This document shows, in pieces, positions 1 to 6,290 of a stretch of 30,780 nt of DNA. The notes beneath the pieces are model-generated. The model did not search any database and was not told where the DNA came from. It saw only the letters and a list, made by a program, of their open reading frames with translations. Every line of letters starts with the position of its first letter. The first letter of the stretch is position 1. Origin of the DNA: JBMOKT01 sp049323895 (GTDB lineage: Bacteria; Bacillota; Peptococcia; Peptococcales; BICA1-8); assembly GCA_049323895.1 (NCBI GenBank), contig JBMOKT010000038.1:1-30780 (forward strand). The letters are read 5' to 3'. The position numbers and the translations under genes are program-made.

Positions 1-125
1 ATGGATTACAGCGACTTGCGGCTTAATGAATGCTGAAGGAAGAAGAATATCGGAAAGCCGTGTGCGGGAAAACCGCATGCACGGTTTGATGAGGGGGGAA
101 TGAAAATTTCATTCCCCTACTCTAC
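1..125 (+). mobile_element. 3' end of a group II intron (domains V and VI), cut by the window edge
   Basis: Positions 55-87 fold as a group II intron domain V: AAGCCGTG pairs with CACGGTTT (one G-U), followed by a two-base bulge region and a GCGG/CCGC stem capped by a GAAA-type loop; the catalytic AGC triad is present. Positions 91-122 form domain VI: GAGG and the following bases pair with the CCCCTACTC side, leaving A119 as the likely bulged branch-point adenosine. The intron should end near 125 with CTAC. The reverse transcriptase ORF expected in domain IV lies before the window. The overall look resembles bacterial class C/B introns, but the class cannot be fixed from the tail alone. Confidence 0.85.
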
Positions 126-261
126 AAAATTATGTTTAGAGTAATGCAATTATTTGAATACAATTGAGCAAAACAGAAAAAATATAACATGGGTAATTAA
201 AATACTATATTTAATTGCAGCCATCTTTATAATTTTGAAGATTTAACAGGAGGCTCTGCGA

Positions 262-960
262 ATGGAATGGCAGGCTATCTTTAATGGCAGTAGAGAAATA
301 CCTCTTTGGGGTTTTGCCATACGGGCAACCCTTCTCTATTTTGCTTTGATTATAGGTACAAGATGGATGGGACATCGCCAAGTAGGAATATTATCAGGAC
401 ATAACTATTTAGTAGCAGCAGGGATTATGAGTGTGGCAGCTGTACGGATGGTTAATGCCGAGGCTTCTCTTGTATCCGGCTTGATTATTGTGTTTGCGTA
501 TGCTCTAGTAAATGTATTATTTTCATACCTTGACCTTAAATGGCCTAAGTTGATAGACAGGTCGCCGGTGCTTTTGATTGAGAATGGACAGATAAACAAA
601 AAAAATTTGTTGGATTGCCATGTTACAATAGATAATTTGTTAGGTCAGCTGCGACTTAAGGGAGCACATAACCTGGCGGAAGTATCCTATGCTGTTCTTG
701 AGCCAACAGGAAAAATAAGTGTAACAAAGAAAGCGTCAACTTTGCCTGTCAGCCGTATACAGATTAACATGCCGCCTAAGTTTACGTCCCTGCCTACCTT
801 GTTAATTTCTGACGGTAAGGTGGAGGAAGAGAATTTAAATATGCTAGGTCTTGATTTGAATTGGTTGAGAAACAAACTGGCTGAAAAAGGTTTTTCCCAT
901 TTCGAAGATGTGTTTCTTGCTGCCCTTCAGGCAGATGGCACTATATATATCAGTGTATAG
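262..960 (+). CDS. DUF421 (YetF-like) membrane protein, first copy
   Basis: A 232-residue protein with hydrophobic segments in about the first 90 residues (around 18-36, 47-62 and 68-88), then a soluble domain. The soluble half holds the family hallmark repeated twice: a PVLLIENGQI stretch near residue 102 and a PTLLISDGKV stretch near 178, each followed by a helix with an LR/LRNKL-type end. This matches DUF421/YetF family proteins, widespread and often duplicated in spore-forming Firmicutes; their biochemical role is not established. The start is ATG with CAGGAGG eight bases upstream. It heads an operon with a second DUF421 gene 15 bases downstream and two small helical proteins. No phased-box array precedes it. 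Confidence 0.88.
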   Translation: MEWQAIFNGSREIPLWGFAIRATLLYFALIIGTRWMGHRQVGILSGHNYLVAAGIMSVAAVRMVNAEASLVSGLIIVFAYALVNVLFSYLDLKWPKLIDRSPVLLIENGQINKKNLLDCHVTIDNLLGQLRLKGAHNLAEVSYAVLEPTGKISVTKKASTLPVSRIQINMPPKFTSLPTLLISDGKVEEENLNMLGLDLNWLRNKLAEKGFSHFEDVFLAALQADGTIYISV

Positions 961-975
961 AGAGGAGTTAAGAAA

Positions 976-1704
976 ATGGAGAATGGTGTATTTTCTGTTT
1001 TTGGCTCCGTAGAGAAACTAAGTTCAGCAGGTTATCTCTTGCGAGTGATTGGAGTGGCCGTATTGCTGTACCTTGCGAGCCGTTTTTTACCTCGCAGATC
1101 AGGCGGGCAATTTTCTAGTTATGATTTTGCTTTTTTCTGGATGATGGGGGGATTAGTAGCTGCTCCTCTTTTTGATTCGAAGATCAGTTTTGCTTATGTA
1201 CTTGTTTCCGTAACCACCATTTATGCCTGGCACTATCTTATATCCTACATCATGGTTAAGAACCGCACTATGGCCCGTATTATTGGAGGTACAGCAATTC
1301 CGCTAGTCTTGGGCGGAAAGGTAATAAAAAAAAATATGAGGAAAGCCCTGTTCCCGTTGGAAATGTTGTTTTCGCAGTTACGCCAAATGGATGCTTCCAA
1401 TATAACCGAAGTAGAAGCGGCAATTCTTGAGACTAATGGTAGTGTGAGCGTTCTTAAAAAGTCTGATTTTCAGCCGATAACTCCCAAGGATTTGCAGATA
1501 TTTACTCAAGATACAGCCCTGCCCCCTGTTGTTTTGATAAATGACGGCCGGATAATTGAGGAGAATTTGCGAAAAATAAATCTTGATGAATCATGGCTAC
1601 GAGACCAATTGGAGAAGGTTGGGATATTTAAACCTGAAAGTATTTACCTAGCCGGTCTTGATGGTTCGGGTCAGTTTTTCTATTCCACGGTAACTATAGT
1701 TTAG
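976..1704 (+). CDS. DUF421 (YetF-like) membrane protein, second copy
   Basis: A 242-residue paralogue of the preceding protein. The N-terminal 95 residues are hydrophobic (about 20-37, 50-64 and 70-90). The C-terminal part repeats the pattern IPLVLGGKVI (near 112) and PPVVLINDGRII (near 182), then an LRDQLEKVG helix. The order and spacing of elements match the first copy, while sequence identity is moderate, so this looks like an old tandem duplication rather than a recent one. GAGAGGAGTT precedes the ATG. Adjacent DUF421 genes with tiny helical proteins are a recurrent arrangement in spore formers; a heteromeric membrane complex is possible but is inference. Confidence 0.87.
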   Translation: MENGVFSVFGSVEKLSSAGYLLRVIGVAVLLYLASRFLPRRSGGQFSSYDFAFFWMMGGLVAAPLFDSKISFAYVLVSVTTIYAWHYLISYIMVKNRTMARIIGGTAIPLVLGGKVIKKNMRKALFPLEMLFSQLRQMDASNITEVEAAILETNGSVSVLKKSDFQPITPKDLQIFTQDTALPPVVLINDGRIIEENLRKINLDESWLRDQLEKVGIFKPESIYLAGLDGSGQFFYSTVTIV

Positions 1705-1714
1705 GAGGAAAAAT

Positions 1715-1918
1715 ATGTTAAGTGAACAAGAAATAATAAATAATGCCATGAAAGAACTGTTATCTCATGAGGAGAGAATGGCCGGTAAATACTTAGAACT
1801 AAACAAAGATATAACGGAACCCAAGTTACAGCAAATGTTACGGGAAAATGAAATGGCTGCTCGTAATAATTATGGTACCCTGTCCCAAAAAATGACCAAC
1901 CTTGGCATATATAATTAG
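1715..1918 (+). CDS. Small all-helical protein of the DUF421 operon
   Basis: A 67-residue hydrophilic protein, rich in Glu, Asn and Met, predicted by eye to form two helices (about 4-30 and 35-60). It has no signal peptide or membrane segment. GGAGG sits just ahead of the ATG, and the gene starts 10 bases after the second DUF421 gene. Its pattern resembles short CotF/ferritin-like helical proteins or DUF1657-type proteins found beside YetF genes in Firmicutes, but I cannot assign a family firmly. Function unknown; a soluble partner of the DUF421 proteins or a spore-associated protein is the best guess from context. Confidence 0.75.
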   Translation: MLSEQEIINNAMKELLSHEERMAGKYLELNKDITEPKLQQMLRENEMAARNNYGTLSQKMTNLGIYN

Positions 1919-1942
1919 TTATTATTTAAGGGGGTGCAGAAT

Positions 1943-2140
1943 TTGAACACTATCGATAAGTTACAGGATGTATTACAGGGTGAAATGATGATGCAGTCTA
2001 TGTATAACAAATATATGATGGATGTAACTAATCCAGAAATTCGCCAGCTCTTTACACAAATGCGGGATTCCAAAATGCAAAACGTTACCAGACTGCAACA
2101 AGAAATACAACAGATGATGAAAGCAGGTAAAATAAATTAA
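1943..2140 (+). CDS. Small Met/Gln-rich helical protein of the DUF421 operon
   Basis: About 65 residues, similar in length and helical pattern to the preceding protein, with a Met-rich first helix (EMMMQSMYNKYMM) and a Gln/Met-rich second helix. I place the start at TTG 1943, because the SD sequence AAGGGGGT (1928-1935) lies seven bases ahead of it. The longer alternative, GTG 1934, overlaps that SD and would have no ribosome binding site. It is the last gene of the operon. It may be a homologue of the gene before it and related to CotF/DUF1657-like helical proteins; the function is unknown. Confidence 0.7.
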   Translation: MNTIDKLQDVLQGEMMMQSMYNKYMMDVTNPEIRQLFTQMRDSKMQNVTRLQQEIQQMMKAGKIN

Positions 2141-2349
2141 TAGAAATTAATAGCTCAAGTAAGGCTGCAACAGGAAAATAAATGAATTGAGGTTTTTACT
2201 GGGATCTATGTATTACCGAATGCCAATATTCGATTCAGCAAATGCAGGCTGGACAATAAATAAAACAATCCTACTTTTTAGGGATATCCCGTAAAAGCAT
2301 AGCTTTTATTGGGGCAAGATATATTTGTTAAATTCAAAATAATCCAATG
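2141..2349. other. Intergenic region without a gene
   Basis: No ORF with a ribosome binding site is visible. It holds a perfect 10-base palindrome GGGATATCCC (2281-2290) and a short hairpin AAAAGC-ATA-GCTTTT (about 2293-2307) followed by ATT. That hairpin is a weak candidate terminator for the DUF421 operon. The right end merges into the phased-box array. Confidence 0.4.
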
Positions 2350-2406
2350 TTCATAAATTGTTCAAACTTTTACCCTAGATTGTTCAAAATCTCCTGTTAA
2401 TATAAA
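2350..2406 (+). promoter_or_regulatory. Phased-box array A with promoter, upstream of the Gly/Met-rich peptide gene
   Basis: TTCATA at 2350, TTCAAA at 2361 and TTCAAA at 2383 are separated by 11 and 22 bases; the missing register at 2372 reads ACCCTA. A further weak box, TTAAAT, lies at 2328 (minus 22). TATAAA at 2401 starts 18 bases after the start of the last box and is a good -10. The layout is that of an OmpR/PhoB-family activator binding one face of the DNA next to the -35 region. Confidence 0.7.
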
Positions 2407-2436
2407 ATCATACCAAATAAAGGAGGTTTTTGATTT

Positions 2437-2691
2437 ATGAAAAAAGCAACAATAATTTTAATCGGAGGTTTATTACTTATCGCTTTCGCAGGAACTGCTA
2501 TTGCAGAAACTGCCCCAGCACCCCAAGTTCCAGTACCTAATGGACCAAACCAAGAGTTCTATCAGCAAATGTGGAATTTCTGTCACGGTCAAAATGGTAT
2601 GATGAATGGGTATTATGGCAACGGTGCAGCCCCACAAGGCTTTGGAGGCATGATGGGTGGATCAGGATACGGCCCAATGATGGGTTGGTAG
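2437..2691 (+). CDS. Secreted Gly/Met-rich small protein
   Basis: An 84-residue protein with a clear signal peptide (KK, hydrophobic stretch 4-20, cleavage near AIA-ET at 23-24). The mature part is Pro-rich, then has a single Cys-His pair (FCHGQNG, around residues 48-54), then a Gly/Met/Tyr-rich tail with repeated GGMMG and PMMGW elements. No enzyme domain is recognised. The GMM-type tail recalls the N-termini of the SHOCT proteins at 28498 and 29830, and all three genes share the same kind of phased-box promoter. Met, His and Cys side chains make copper binding in the envelope a reasonable guess, but this is inference. It is a single-gene unit closed by a strong terminator. Confidence 0.8.
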   Translation: MKKATIILIGGLLLIAFAGTAIAETAPAPQVPVPNGPNQEFYQQMWNFCHGQNGMMNGYYGNGAAPQGFGGMMGGSGYGPMMGW

Positions 2692-2693
2692 TT

Positions 2694-2723
2694 AAAAAGA
2701 GTAGCTTCATAGCTACTCTTTTT
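2694..2723 (+). terminator. Intrinsic terminator after the Gly/Met-rich peptide gene
   Basis: AAAAAGAGTAGCT pairs perfectly with AGCTACTCTTTTT around a TCAT loop. The T-run is part of the 3' arm. Confidence 0.9.
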
Positions 2724-2739
2724 GCTATAAACATTTGTT

Positions 2740-2850
2740 GTGGACACTCCATATCCAAGAGGCAAGAAACAAGATACAAGAGACAAGAAATAAAATATTT
2801 TCCTGCATCTTGCCTTCGGCCTCCTGCTTCCTGTAACGAGGTGTGTCCCA
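2740..2850. repeat. Imperfect long inverted repeat (REP-like, ends in TGGACAC / GTGTGTCCC)
   Basis: The left half is purine-rich (CAAGAGGCAAGAAACAAG and similar) and the right half is pyrimidine-rich (CTTGCCTTCGGCCTCCTG and similar), so the two pair over a long distance. The outer ends TGGACACTCC and GGTGTGTCCCA are also complementary in part. The GTGTGTCCC end recurs in the element at 4208-4263. This resembles intergenic palindromic repeats of Firmicutes related to REP/RAYT systems. No coding sequence is inside, and the right end overlaps a spurious upstream extension of the next gene. Confidence 0.5.
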
Positions 2851-2884
2851 TTTTCAAACTTTTTCATCATTTAGAGGTGACAGT

Positions 2885-4195
2885 ATGAGAAAAATTCTAA
2901 TGCTTATACTGGTAATATTAATTTTATTAATTACCGGATGTGCACAGGACCAAGTAAAAATATTAGTTCCTAAATTTTTAGAGACAATTACAATAAAGGA
3001 TATTCAAATCAAGGCAACTCCTACAAAATACCAAGATGATAATTTAATAATTGAACTATCCTTTACAACCCATGCTGGAGATTTAACAGAAAATAACTGG
3101 AAAGAAATAATTAGTCCTGATATAGATGGAGAAGAGTTTGAACTTGTAGAGTATAATTATCTTCGTAAATCGGACCATCATCCAATAGTTGAGATAGTAA
3201 CAACGATAGATAAAGAGACTCTACAAACAGGAAAACAACTCTCTTTAAATATAACGGGGTTAGCCGGCGGTAAAAATGAGAAAATAAGTTGGTCATTAAA
3301 TAAACTAAATAAGTTTTTATTTCCATCCCAATTGGGGATTATAGTAAACGATAATAAAGGAGACTTATGGTTATTAACAAACCAAGGTGAAAAGAAATTA
3401 GGATATTCAGCTACCATAAGTAATATTCTAAAAATTAATAATAACAACTGGCTGATTTATGACAAAGAAAATGGCGTTATTGATAATATAACTTTAAATG
3501 AAGACTTTAACATAAATTCAAAATCAATTAAAACATTATCATCATTAAAAGACATGGCGTACTTTGAATTAGAAAAAATGTTATTTGCCATAAGTGAGAA
3601 CGGGGATAACATTTTGGTAATAAACTTAGAAAATGGAGAAACAATTCTATCCTATAAGGATTTAATAAAGTCTGCAAGTAATATAGAGGTGATAGGCAGC
3701 CAATTGTTTGTTAGTGAAGAAGATGAAATAAAAATAATAAACTTTGATAACTTTATGTTGGATAAAAGTAAACCTTTAAGTGATCAAAAAATAATAGATT
3801 TAAAAAAAAGTACAGATGGCAAATATCTTTTTGTTAGGGACGAGGATAACACTTTAAAAATATTAAATGCTGATGACTTACAAGTTATCAAAGAAATATA
3901 TTTAAGCAGAGACTATAGCTACGACCCTATTTTAGAAACAATCTTAGTATTAAATAAAGAAGGCAATATAATTAATGAATATGATCTCAAAGATAATAAT
4001 AAAAGAGAAATTCAACTAGAATATTCATTAAAGGATATAGTGGTAATACCTAACAGCAAATATATTTATGGAAGCTTGGCAGAGAATAATGATTTAGTAT
4101 TAATAAATAGTGATTCGCAGGAAATCATAAAAAGTATATCGGATCTGGTAGTAGAAAATCTTAACGATAACTTTATTATTTTAAATAGTAATTAA
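2885..4195 (+). CDS. Lipoprotein with a probable C-terminal beta-propeller domain
   Basis: About 436 residues from ATG 2885, chosen because AGAGGTGA lies four bases ahead and the signal peptide then starts with MRKI; an upstream ATG at 2843 would run through a repeat element and has no SD. The lipobox is LITGC near residue 19, so Cys becomes the lipidated N-terminus. Residues about 30-140 look like an Ig-like beta domain. The rest has recurring short strands with phrases such as LLVINLENGETILS, KIINFDNF and LKILNADDLQVI, the pattern of YncE/WD-like propeller blades. No catalytic motif is seen. A surface binding or scaffold role is plausible but unproven. The gene is notably A+T rich. Confidence 0.75.
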   Translation: MRKILMLILVILILLITGCAQDQVKILVPKFLETITIKDIQIKATPTKYQDDNLIIELSFTTHAGDLTENNWKEIISPDIDGEEFELVEYNYLRKSDHHPIVEIVTTIDKETLQTGKQLSLNITGLAGGKNEKISWSLNKLNKFLFPSQLGIIVNDNKGDLWLLTNQGEKKLGYSATISNILKINNNNWLIYDKENGVIDNITLNEDFNINSKSIKTLSSLKDMAYFELEKMLFAISENGDNILVINLENGETILSYKDLIKSASNIEVIGSQLFVSEEDEIKIINFDNFMLDKSKPLSDQKIIDLKKSTDGKYLFVRDEDNTLKILNADDLQVIKEIYLSRDYSYDPILETILVLNKEGNIINEYDLKDNNKREIQLEYSLKDIVVIPNSKYIYGSLAENNDLVLINSDSQEIIKSISDLVVENLNDNFIILNSN

Positions 4196-4207
4196 GTTGG
4201 CTTATCT

Positions 4208-4263
4208 CTATTTTGGGGACATTCCTCAGCCTAAAATAATGCCCAAAATAGAAGTGTGTCCCC
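4208..4263. repeat. Short REP-like inverted repeat
   Basis: CTATTTTGGG (4208-4217) is the exact complement of CCCAAAATAG (4242-4251), and GGGGACA (4215-4221) pairs with TGTCCCC (4257-4263). The GTGTGTCCCC end matches the end of the repeat at 2740-2850. The element may also act as the transcript end of the lipoprotein gene, although there is no T-run. Confidence 0.5.
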
Positions 4264-4289
4264 GTTCCACTTATAGCTGAATTTTTCAA

Positions 4290-4370
4290 TTCACAGTTCT
4301 TTCAATATTTATCTATAAAACATTCAAATAATGGATAAAGAACTGACAAAACTTCCTTGTATTATATAGT
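4290..4370 (+). promoter_or_regulatory. Phased-box array B with promoter, upstream of the first rhodanese gene
   Basis: TTCACA at 4290, TTCAAT at 4301 and TTCAAA at 4323 repeat the 0/+11/+33 register of array A; the skipped position at 4312 reads TCTATA. Unlike most of the other arrays the likely -10 is farther away: CTGACA (4343-4348), a 16-base spacer, then TATAGT (4365-4370). Activation from an upstream position is suggested. Confidence 0.62.
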
Positions 4371-4401
4371 TAAAGATAAAATATACAAGGAGGAATAAGA
4401 A

Positions 4402-4785
4402 ATGACTATACCTAAAGAAATTATAAAACAATTAATGGAAATCTCTGACTCAAAAAGTGTTATTAACAATGAGGAATTAGAAAGAATAATTATGACTGGG
4501 GAAATCGAGGATTATAAGGTACTTGACATTAGAGAAAGAGAATTATTTCAAAAGTTCCGTTTCCCCAATTCTATCAACATCCCCTTTAAAGAATTAGGAA
4601 GAAATTTAACAAAGCTCCCCTCTGATAAGAGGATATTATTAATCTGCAACTCAGGCTTTACGGCAGCTCAGTCTTTATCACTATTAAACTCAATAGGATT
4701 AAAAACATATATATTGGAGAATGGTATAAACGGTTATTTGGAAGAAGGCAGAAATGCTCGAAATAATATCTTAAGAATTGCATAA
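4402..4785 (+). CDS. Single-domain rhodanese sulfurtransferase
   Basis: A 127-residue protein with one rhodanese domain from about residue 20 to 115: the LDIRE motif (41-45), the PNSINIP motif (55-61), and the active-site loop CNSGFTA with the nucleophile at Cys82. No signal peptide, so it is cytoplasmic. Rhodaneses form a Cys persulfide and pass sulfane sulfur to acceptors such as TusA or an E1-like activating enzyme, both encoded at 13672-14647. GGAGG precedes the ATG. It is a single gene under array B and ends at a terminator that overlaps the ccm promoter. The paralogue at 14805 has the same fold and N-terminal extension but lacks the Cys. Confidence 0.88.
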   Translation: MTIPKEIIKQLMEISDSKSVINNEELERIIMTGEIEDYKVLDIRERELFQKFRFPNSINIPFKELGRNLTKLPSDKRILLICNSGFTAAQSLSLLNSIGLKTYILENGINGYLEEGRNARNNILRIA

Positions 4786-4786
4786 G

Positions 4787-4848
4787 GACACAAATTGTTC
4801 ACAATTTAACCTAAAAAAGTTCAATAATATTTGTTAAATTCTATAAGG
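4787..4848 (+). promoter_or_regulatory. Phased-box array C with promoter, probable ccm operon promoter
   Basis: GACACA at 4787, TTCACA at 4798, ACCTAA at 4809 (weak) and TTCAAT at 4820 lie exactly 11 bases apart, the same strong-strong-weak-strong order as array A. TGTTAA follows the last box at +12, as in array A, and TATAAG at 4842 is a candidate -10. Transcription from it would begin inside the 5' arm of the next hairpin. Confidence 0.6.
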
Positions 4849-4875
4849 GATCACATTAGTGGTTCCTTATTTTTA
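4845..4875 (+). terminator. Intrinsic terminator after the first rhodanese gene
   Basis: AAGGGATCAC pairs along its whole length with GTGGTTCCTT (including G-U pairs) around ATTA, followed by ATTTTTAT. It overlaps the -10 of array C, so it should stop readthrough from the rhodanese gene while not forming in ccm transcripts that start within it. Confidence 0.78.
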
Positions 4876-4882
4876 TACATAT

Positions 4883-4901
4883 TTACTACGATACGTAGTA
4901 A
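4883..4901. promoter_or_regulatory. Perfect palindrome in the ccm leader (candidate operator)
   Basis: TTACTACG-ATA-CGTAGTAA is an 8-base perfect inverted repeat with a 3-base centre, lying directly ahead of the SD (GGAGGGG) of the first operon gene. It could be the operator of a dimeric repressor or a small RNA hairpin affecting translation. No known regulator consensus fits well. Confidence 0.45.
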
Positions 4902-4919
4902 CCTGACGGAGGGGAAAGA

Positions 4920-5870
4920 ATGAGCAAAGCCAAAAAGGTTATATTGGTACTATTGTTTGCAGCCTTGCTATTTCCAAATGCTGTTGTGGCTGCAGAAGGC
5001 ATGGAATTAAAGAATTTCTCTGTTGATATTTGGCCTGAATATGATGATCCGAGAGTTCTTGTTATCTATCAAGGAACATTTGTTAATACAGGCAATTCAG
5101 ATTTTAAGGGTTATGTTAAATTCAACATACCTAAGTTTGAAATCCCCAAAGAGGGCCAAATCAGTATGGCTTGTGAGATTGTAAACGGCGGCAATCATTC
5201 TTGTCAGCCCTATAATCTAGAGGATAAGGGTGATTATGTTGAATTAAGCTGGAAGACTACCAGAGTAATTAAGCCGGGCCAGGAGTACCCAGTATTTTTA
5301 GAATTTTATTATCTGCCTTTTAGCAGTGAGCCTCAAAAAAGCTTTAATTATGACTTTATCTCAAATTACGATATTCAAGCTATAACAGTCAATATTAAAC
5401 AGCCTTTAAGGGCTGAGGATTTTAAAGTTACCCCACAACCTCTTACAACCAATGTAGATACTAAAGGTTTTTCTAACAATAAGCTCAACTATTCAGATAT
5501 AAGTGCCCAAGAAAAACTAAACTATAAGATAGAATACATAAAAAATGATAACGAGCCTTCTATACAAAAGGAGCAGCCACAGCAGACAAGTGAGGCAAAG
5601 ACTCAAGATACTGGGCTCCAAAAAACAAACGCCTGGAAAAACCCTCTAATTTACACAATTATAGGTGCTTCCATTATTATAATGGGCGGTTTTATAGTTT
5701 TTGGCTTACTCAAGAGTAATGATAAGAAAAGATTGAATCCAAAATCAAAAAACACTAATTCGGAATTGCTTAAAGAAAAGAAAAAGTTAAGGCAAATGCT
5801 AACTAAGGGTCAAATATCAGAGCAAACTTACCGGGAACTTATTGAGGACCTTGAAGAAGAGTATCTTTAA
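4920..5870 (+). CDS. Membrane-anchored accessory protein at the head of the ccm operon
   Basis: 316 residues: signal peptide (cleavage near VVA-AEG, residue 25), an extracytoplasmic beta-rich domain (about 30-205) with Cys85 and Cys95, a Gln/Thr-rich linker (215-238), one membrane helix (242-264) and a charged cytoplasmic tail. The tail ends in a helical hairpin, MLTKGQISEQTYRELIEDL, of the SHOCT/CcmI type. The architecture matches the protein at 9176, also in this operon, although sequence similarity is low. I do not recognise a named family. Position as first ccm gene, 12 bases before ccmE, suggests a role in apocytochrome or haem handling outside the membrane. GGAGGGG precedes the ATG. Confidence 0.78.
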   Translation: MSKAKKVILVLLFAALLFPNAVVAAEGMELKNFSVDIWPEYDDPRVLVIYQGTFVNTGNSDFKGYVKFNIPKFEIPKEGQISMACEIVNGGNHSCQPYNLEDKGDYVELSWKTTRVIKPGQEYPVFLEFYYLPFSSEPQKSFNYDFISNYDIQAITVNIKQPLRAEDFKVTPQPLTTNVDTKGFSNNKLNYSDISAQEKLNYKIEYIKNDNEPSIQKEQPQQTSEAKTQDTGLQKTNAWKNPLIYTIIGASIIIMGGFIVFGLLKSNDKKRLNPKSKNTNSELLKEKKKLRQMLTKGQISEQTYRELIEDLEEEYL

Positions 5871-5882
5871 AGAGGTGAAAGT

Positions 5883-6290
5883 GTGAATAACAGGGCTCGG
5901 CTTATACTGGCAGTTCTAATAATCATAGGTGCGGTAGGTTATCTAATTTACTTTGGGATGCAGCAGGGAGTAGGTCAGATTCTAACCCTTGAGGAAGCGC
6001 TGCAAAAAAAATATGACAGCAACATTTCCTTTATACAAATGGAAGGACAAATTAATTACGATACTGTTACTTATGAACCAAATAAACCACTTATAACCTT
6101 TGACATTACAGATGAAAAGAATAATATTACTGTCATTTTCAAGGATGTGAAGCCGGATAATTTTGATTCCGGATACCCAATTATTGTTGAAGGCAGGTTT
6201 TTAGAGGATGGCAGGTTTCTAGCAGATAAGCTATTAGTTAAGTGTCCATCAAAGTACGAAGAAGAGACTGAGACCGGAGGAGAAACATGA
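5883..6290 (+). CDS. ccmE: Cytochrome c maturation haem chaperone CcmE, CxxxY type
   Basis: 135 residues: a short cytoplasmic start, one membrane helix (7-25), an OB-fold beta-barrel (about 48-120) and a flexible C-terminus. CcmE receives haem from CcmC and CcmD, is released by the CcmAB ATPase, and delivers haem to the CcmF ligase. In the classical protein haem is bound through a His in a HxxxY motif. Here the site reads CPSKY, with Cys121 and Tyr125, the variant known from archaea and Desulfovibrio. GTG start with AGAGGTGAAAG upstream; the stop overlaps the start of ccmF by four bases (ATGA). Confidence 0.92.
   Translation: MNNRARLILAVLIIIGAVGYLIYFGMQQGVGQILTLEEALQKKYDSNISFIQMEGQINYDTVTYEPNKPLITFDITDEKNNITVIFKDVKPDNFDSGYPIIVEGRFLEDGRFLADKLLVKCPSKYEEETETGGET

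Noticed and set aside
2843..2884. Upstream ATG for the lipoprotein gene
   Set aside because: No SD, lies at the end of the repeat element, and would bury the lipoprotein signal peptide behind 14 residues.
2537..2888. Overlapping ORFs on both strands across the Gly/Met-rich gene and the REP-like repeat
   Set aside because: They run through a terminator and an inverted repeat, lack SD sequences, and compete with a gene that has a signal peptide and its own promoter.
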